From Barthelona sp. PAP020 (lineage: Eukaryota > Metamonada: BaSk clade), in NCBI GenBank assembly GCA_040182905.1, contig JARQWU010000047.1:1-49006 (forward strand): DNA of 49,006 nucleotides. The letters are read 5' to 3'. Below, piece after piece: positions 44,237 to 49,006 of this stretch; the stretch's first letter is position 1; every line of letters begins with the position of its first letter. Both the position numbers and the translations under genes were made by a program. The notes under the pieces were generated by a model, which saw only the letters and a list, made by a program, of their open reading frames with translations, made no database searches and had not been told where the DNA came from.

Positions 44237-44616
44237 AAACTTATATTTTAAACCTGTTGATTTTGACAATAAACTATCATCTTTTTTTTTCTTGTATTTT
44301 GATAGGGATTAAAATATTAACATTGAAGAAACGAAAGGAAACCGTCCACTTCAAGTCTAAAAAAGTTGGGAGAACTTTTCAATAAAATACAAAAAAAAAA
44401 AATAAAAACTGGAAATATATCCAATTGAGCTTTTATAAATCTAAGTTATACTCAAAGCATATGAAGAAATACGATCTTTAAACTGTAGTTGAGAATATTA
44501 AGATCAACTTGCAAACGGTGACGATTCTGTGTAAAAGAAGTAATTCTTAATTGCAAATTGTTGAATTGTACTGAACACACGTCATTAAAAATAAATGAAA
44601 ATTACCCTTAATCAAA
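44237..44616. other. Convergent 3' intergenic region
   Basis: These 380 bases lie between the acyltransferase gene and the convergent coiled-coil gene. An AATAAA at 44268-44273, 32 bases after the acyltransferase stop, is a candidate polyadenylation signal. The rest shows A- and T-runs but no gene or RNA that I can support. Confidence 0.4.
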
Positions 44617-45384
44617 TCAAATCCTCCTTAAATCGCTAATTTTCTCAAGACTATTTGAAATTTTTTCTAAATATTGAACAGTTTTTGATAAAGATGGTAA
44701 ATAAATAACTGAATCATCATTAACATACTTTTCCATGTCCAATCTTTTAAGTTCGAACTTTTTCAAATCGTTCTCAGATTTCTTCAATCTTTCTTCAATA
44801 TTCTCCATCTGCAAAAATTGAAATTGATTATTTGGCTTTTTTAACAAAGGAATTGATTTTTGAACATATAAATTTCTCTTTATTTCTTCAAAATCACTAG
44901 AAATCATTTTATTCAATAGATTCACTTGTGTCCTCAATTTTTCGTTTTTCTCTTTGATACAATCAATCTTTTTTTTTACTTTTAAGGCTTCTCTTTGAAT
45001 TTTTTTGAATTTGTTGTATCTTCGCCATCTTTGAATTTGAGCTTTTGCATGTAATCCAACCTTTTGTTTCATCAAGTGATCATAATGCCATCTTGCTAAA
45101 TATCGTAATTTTCTTTCATTTCGTTCAGCTTGATGATTTTCCATTCTTTTAATGGCTTCTAAAGTTTCTGACCACCAATTTGAATCTAATTGTAATTTTT
45201 CAAGCGTTAAAACATTCTCTTTACTCAATTGAACTTGAGTTTTTAATTCATGTTCCATGAAAGAAATACGATTTTGTAATCGAGAATTTTCTTCAACCAA
45301 ATTCTTATTCTTCTCTAATAAATTAATAACTTCTCTTCCTAATTGTAGTAACGTCTCATTGGTGTCAATCGATTCTTGATTCAT
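44617..45384 (-). CDS. Small coiled-coil protein (255 aa)
   Basis: Two coiled-coil stretches (about residues 15-90 and 135-240) flank a basic, aromatic helix near 92-130 (RKLRYLARWHYDHL, QRWRRYNKFKKIQREA). That helix resembles an IQ-like or calmodulin-binding segment without matching the consensus. There is no signal peptide or membrane span. Short proteins of this layout are common in axonemes and centrosomes, but no specific family can be named. It is divergent from the 774-aa gene. Confidence 0.85.
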   Translation of the reverse strand: MNQESIDTNETLLQLGREVINLLEKNKNLVEENSRLQNRISFMEHELKTQVQLSKENVLTLEKLQLDSNWWSETLEAIKRMENHQAERNERKLRYLARWHYDHLMKQKVGLHAKAQIQRWRRYNKFKKIQREALKVKKKIDCIKEKNEKLRTQVNLLNKMISSDFEEIKRNLYVQKSIPLLKKPNNQFQFLQMENIEERLKKSENDLKKFELKRLDMEKYVNDDSVIYLPSLSKTVQYLEKISNSLEKISDLRRI

Positions 45385-45799
45385 TAATTACTATATGAGT
45401 TACAAAACATTTCATCATTATTAATGTTACGAACCAAATGAAAATAAAGGAATAAAGGAATAATTTCATTTTTAATAACTTTTTGACCTTGTATTAATTT
45501 CAATTCAACTACTAACTTTACAATTTCTATAATATTATCATTCGATATTATTCTAAATCAAATTAAACATTATTCTTGAATCTTCATTTCATTTTGGATG
45601 TCATAAAACAATTAAACAATGAAATTCAATTCAATCCATTTTTGAAATCTCTTTTTGATTTCATTTAATTGTACTCTTTTTAACAATTGTTTGATTCAAT
45701 CAAATCAATAAACTATTTTCCTTCATTTGAGTTTGTATAAAAACAACACTTTTTTGAAGTTTTTTTTTTTTAAAACCTTTAAAAAATTGAATTGATGAT
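45385..45799. promoter_or_regulatory. Divergent promoter region
   Basis: These 415 AT-rich bases lie between the 255-aa (minus) and 774-aa (plus) coiled-coil genes. A GTATAAAAAC at 45734-45743, about 57 bases before the plus-strand ATG, is the best TATA-like candidate. A T-run follows it. No other structure was recognised. Confidence 0.4.
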
Positions 45800-48124
45800 A
45801 TGAGGGATTTATCTGATGAGTTTAGTTTTAATTCAAAGGATTGGCAATTGGTTCCATTGGGTGTAAGAAGTACTATCGAAAAAATGATTAATGAAATGAG
45901 TTCTGTTGATTTTCAATTGACCGAATGGAGAGATCCTCAAAGTAGTCCAAACCCTAACATACAAAATCTTGCAAAAATGATAGGACAGAGTTTAACGTTT
46001 TTTAGTTTATTATCCAACACATTATTGGCCAGATTAAATTCCACGCATGAAGTTTTATCTTCAAAAATTGATTGTGTTGTTCAACATGTTGCAAATGAAG
46101 ATTATGGTTTGAAAGAATCTTTGTCTTCTCTGGAAACAGATTTAAATTCTCATTTATCTGTAATAAAAGAGATATTAGGTGATATTCAAGTGATTGAAGA
46201 TGGTGGATATCAATATCTACAGATACAAAAACAAAGAAACAGTTCTTCAAAACAATTGGAACAAAGTAGTGGAAATGATCCCACAACAGGGAAAACTAAA
46301 TTGGATAATATGGCTTCAATGGATATAACCACGTTGCCGAGTCCTTTTGTAATTAAAAGTTTAAAGGATGGGAATGTTTCATCAGTTGTTGATTCTGTGA
46401 AAGATAATTCTGTGTATTATGATCATCAAGTCAGTAGAATTCCTTCTGATAAAAGAAGATTAGACATCATTCGTACAACACCTTTTGAGCCTGATACCAA
46501 TCATGCCAAGGAAACAACACAAAACATTTACATTGTCAAAGAACCACATATTAGCACATTAGATTTGGTTGAACAAATTGGAGAACTTCAAACAAAGATA
46601 CATTTACTCAATAAAGCCACACATAACAATGGTGATCGATTATTTGACATGGGAAACATATTAGCTGGATTATCGAAGTCAACAAATGCTTTACATAATC
46701 AAGCACAGATGCTGACATCCTCAATGGATGCTTTAAATACAACTGTACCGACTATGAATGATCAAATGAACAATTTACAAACGACTGTTGGTGAAGTCAC
46801 AGATTTTGTAAATGCCAAGGACAAAATGGTGAATGAAAATTTAAAACGTTTTGGAAAAGTCTATGATTCCAAGTTGCAAAATCTCACTTCAGAAATAAAC
46901 GGTGTTTATGCGAATTTTGATAATTTGCTTGACAATCTATATTCAAAAGTTGTTAAAGATGTGGAGGGGTTGGATATTGAAGGGTTGAAGGCTATTATAA
47001 ATGAAACTTTGAATACAACTAAAGACTTAAAAATTGAGATGGAGGAAGATTTTGAAAAGCGGGATAAAGCCATTGACAGTATGAGTTTAAGGCTTCTGGC
47101 AACTGAACGTGAACTCTCCAGATTAAATAACGATTTGAAAGGGATGGTTTTTGAAACAAATACTGAATTGAAACAAATCTTTACTTCAAGAGCCGCAACA
47201 TTGGATAAAAGATTATCTGAACTCGAAACCGTCACTGATAATCACGTGAAGGCTTTATATCAAACGACATCGGAACACACAGATGATTTGTCGTCATTGA
47301 AGAATCAAACTGTTGAGTTAGAAAAAATTGATGCATATGCTAGCAAGCGATTAGCAACATTAGAGAAATTTTCAAAGAAATTATCAGATGACATAGATGA
47401 TAATCGTTTCCATTCCGAACAGAATGAAAATCGTTTATTACAAGTGGAAGCTTCATTATCTACATATTCCATTGACGTGGGTAGATTGAACCAGACTTTG
47501 AAATCACAATTACAAACATTAAATCGAGATTTTGATCGCATAAAAACTGATTTTACTAAAGGTCAAACAGCTTTGAAAGATTCTGTTTCTTCATTTGAGA
47601 TAGAGTTGAACGCTTTATCTAATACTGTTAAACCTGTATCAGAAGCACGTATTTTTACTATTGAAAAGAAATTAGCAATTGAAAGTCAAATGCGAGAAGA
47701 ATTGAGTGATTCCATTGGAAATGAGATTGATCAAATTCAAACTAACATGCAAACTATTGCTAAAACAATAAAATCTCCACTGGCTAAATCGATGATTCCT
47801 AAAATAGGCACCAAGACTATTGAGATTCCTTCACATTTTGATGATATCCCTCCACCACCTGAATCTGATCGTGCTTTGAGGAGTGGCAGAATCAATTCTC
47901 CCAAAGATAAGGACAGATTGAAAATGAAAATTTCTGAAACTGATGATATTGTCATTAGAGCAGTTGATGCTTCACAATTGTTGGAAAGAAATAAACAGGA
48001 CCAAAGAGACAGAACACTGTTTTTTAACCAAATTGATAGTCCTCATTCAATAAATAAAACAGAAGCTCAAACCACGCAATTACAACATGCACAAGCTTCT
48101 GAAGGTTATTTAACCCCAAGATAA
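45800..48124 (+). CDS. Coiled-coil protein (774 aa)
   Basis: Residues 1-120 form a helical region starting MRDLSDEFSFNSKDWQLVPL, with a WRDPQSSPNPN loop near 42-52. A Ser/Asp/Thr-rich linker covers about 150-250. Heptad-rich helices run from about 250 to 660 (TVGEVTDFVNAKDKMV, LSRLNNDLKGMVFETN). A disordered tail carries a proline motif FDDIPPPPESDRALRS near 679-694. The heptads are polar and Asn/Thr-rich, unlike the Glu/Lys-rich coils of the 1587-aa protein. There is no signal peptide or membrane span. The overall look suits a cytoskeletal filament or basal-body protein, but no family was recognised. Confidence 0.87.
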   Translation: MRDLSDEFSFNSKDWQLVPLGVRSTIEKMINEMSSVDFQLTEWRDPQSSPNPNIQNLAKMIGQSLTFFSLLSNTLLARLNSTHEVLSSKIDCVVQHVANEDYGLKESLSSLETDLNSHLSVIKEILGDIQVIEDGGYQYLQIQKQRNSSSKQLEQSSGNDPTTGKTKLDNMASMDITTLPSPFVIKSLKDGNVSSVVDSVKDNSVYYDHQVSRIPSDKRRLDIIRTTPFEPDTNHAKETTQNIYIVKEPHISTLDLVEQIGELQTKIHLLNKATHNNGDRLFDMGNILAGLSKSTNALHNQAQMLTSSMDALNTTVPTMNDQMNNLQTTVGEVTDFVNAKDKMVNENLKRFGKVYDSKLQNLTSEINGVYANFDNLLDNLYSKVVKDVEGLDIEGLKAIINETLNTTKDLKIEMEEDFEKRDKAIDSMSLRLLATERELSRLNNDLKGMVFETNTELKQIFTSRAATLDKRLSELETVTDNHVKALYQTTSEHTDDLSSLKNQTVELEKIDAYASKRLATLEKFSKKLSDDIDDNRFHSEQNENRLLQVEASLSTYSIDVGRLNQTLKSQLQTLNRDFDRIKTDFTKGQTALKDSVSSFEIELNALSNTVKPVSEARIFTIEKKLAIESQMREELSDSIGNEIDQIQTNMQTIAKTIKSPLAKSMIPKIGTKTIEIPSHFDDIPPPPESDRALRSGRINSPKDKDRLKMKISETDDIVIRAVDASQLLERNKQDQRDRTLFFNQIDSPHSINKTEAQTTQLQHAQASEGYLTPR

Positions 48125-48433
48125 TTCATGCTGAAAGAAACTGAAAAAAAAATTTTTTTTTTTTTGATGATAGAATCAGGGTGAACTTTTTAGGTTGTAG
48201 ACAATTGTAAAACAAAAATTCTTTTTTATTCATTTATAACACCTTGTTGCTTGAAATTCACAATAAAATTTATAATAATAATTTCTTTTCAAATTTTCAC
48301 ATAGCTATCAATAAACAAATCAAGCAAAACATATTTTAATAATGATCAACAAAGGATATGTATTTATTAAATCAGAAAAGAAATCCCAACTTTGTGAAAA
48401 GACAATATTATTTGTTTGAATTTTTAAAATTGA
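48125..48433 (+). promoter_or_regulatory. Spacer between two plus-strand coiled-coil genes
   Basis: These 309 bases hold T-runs just after the stop codon, an AATAAA-type element (CAATAAAATTT near 48261-48271) that could serve polyadenylation, and an AT-rich stretch leading to the next start. No gene or RNA is visible. Confidence 0.4.
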
Positions 48434-49006
48434 ATGGAACGTGAATACTCCAAAATATTGCATGTATTTGATGAAACATTACATCAATTAAATACTTTAT
48501 CTAGATTGAATGATCAAGTTTTTCAATCAACTGAATTAAAATCTTTATATCCTGAAATATATGATGAAATTTTAAGTTTTGTACGTACACAAAAAATATT
48601 TGATGAATTAGAAAATAATGGAGGTGATGTGCGTGAAATTCGTGATGTTGCTTATGAATTGAGAGCAAGAACAGCTTCTGTTTTAAGATTAATTCAAGTC
48701 AACACAAAATGTGAAACAATATTAGATTTAGTATCCCCAGAAATAAGCTTTGGAATTGAAAGTTTTCAAAATACGTTCAAAAATTTAAAAACTTTAATGA
48801 GTAAAAAATTTACAACTGAAAACGATGAAATAGAATTGTCAGATCAATCTTTAGAGCAACAAGAGAGAAATTTATCACAACAAGTAAAAAGTATAACAGA
48901 TATTATTAAAAAGGAACAAACAGCATTTGAAGATAAAAGAGTGAGACAAGAGGCATTAAAACAGAGTTTGAATAATGAAATTAAAGAGTTGACATTCAGA
49001 TTCCGA
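48434..49006 (+). CDS. Coiled-coil protein, 3' end beyond the window (at least 191 aa)
   Basis: An open frame starts at an ATG preceded by TTAAAATTGA and runs without a stop to the last base of the window. The first 125 residues are helical (REYSKILHVFDETLHQLN, VAYELRARTASVLRLIQ). From about 145 on the chain is a charged coiled coil (ERNLSQQVKSITDIIKKEQ). The codon use matches its neighbours. The layout recalls axonemal dynein-regulatory-complex-type subunits, but no diagnostic motif is present, so the function is left open. Confidence 0.8.
   Translation, partial: MEREYSKILHVFDETLHQLNTLSRLNDQVFQSTELKSLYPEIYDEILSFVRTQKIFDELENNGGDVREIRDVAYELRARTASVLRLIQVNTKCETILDLVSPEISFGIESFQNTFKNLKTLMSKKFTTENDEIELSDQSLEQQERNLSQQVKSITDIIKKEQTAFEDKRVRQEALKQSLNNEIKELTFRFR

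Noticed and set aside
1-49006. Reassigned stop codons (glutamine codes known in some protists)
   Set aside because: TAA, TAG and TGA each end a gene here, and the long frames need no readthrough.

Overview
The window is nuclear DNA of an AT-rich, gene-dense, intron-poor protist. The eukaryotic assignment rests on a tRNA-Gln gene without an encoded CCA tail, a Tad3/ADAT3-type protein, very large coiled-coil, WD40 and GCC2/GCC3-type membrane proteins, and monocistronic spacing with T- and A-rich intergenic DNA. No intron could be recognised; genes up to 10.4 kb are single open frames. All three standard stop codons end genes (TGA, TAA and, for the 1108-residue protein, TAG), so the code looks standard. 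I cannot name the species. An amoeboflagellate or metamonad-like anaerobe would fit, but the initiator element typical of Trichomonas genes was not seen upstream of the starts.

Layout. 1-1529 is gene-poor: tRNA-Gln(CUG), a dispersed repeat in three copies and a 10-bp microsatellite. 1530-12237 holds two minus-strand genes 61 bp apart: a WD40 plus coiled-coil protein (1587 aa) and a 1960-aa all-helical protein I do not recognise. 12528-13337 is a Tad3-like tRNA deaminase subunit that has lost its zinc ligands. 13550-13785 is a dead fragment of a WD40 gene. 14205-24623 encodes a 3472-aa surface protein: signal peptide, beta-propeller-like repeats, about 23 cysteine repeats, IPT-like domains, GCC2/GCC3-like modules, about nine membrane helices and an acidic tail.

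25162-34107 is a small cluster. Two paralogous WD40 genes in opposite orientation flank a 1991-aa multi-pass membrane protein, and their 3' ends are nearly identical in DNA sequence while the rest has diverged. 34729-37026 is an unrecognised acidic protein. 37512-38024 is a LuxS (S-ribosylhomocysteine lyase) with every catalytic and metal-binding residue, a bacterial-type enzyme in a eukaryotic contig. Then follow a 1108-aa coiled-coil protein, an ankyrin-repeat protein, an acyltransferase-3 family membrane enzyme and three coiled-coil proteins, the last cut by the window edge.

How the genes relate. There is no operon-like pathway; neighbours look functionally independent. The points of most interest are the eukaryotic LuxS, the zinc-less Tad3, the WD40 family with signs of gene conversion and a relic copy, the giant receptor-like protein, and an in-frame 9-bp tandem repeat flanked by a perfect 33-bp inverted repeat inside the 1991-aa gene.
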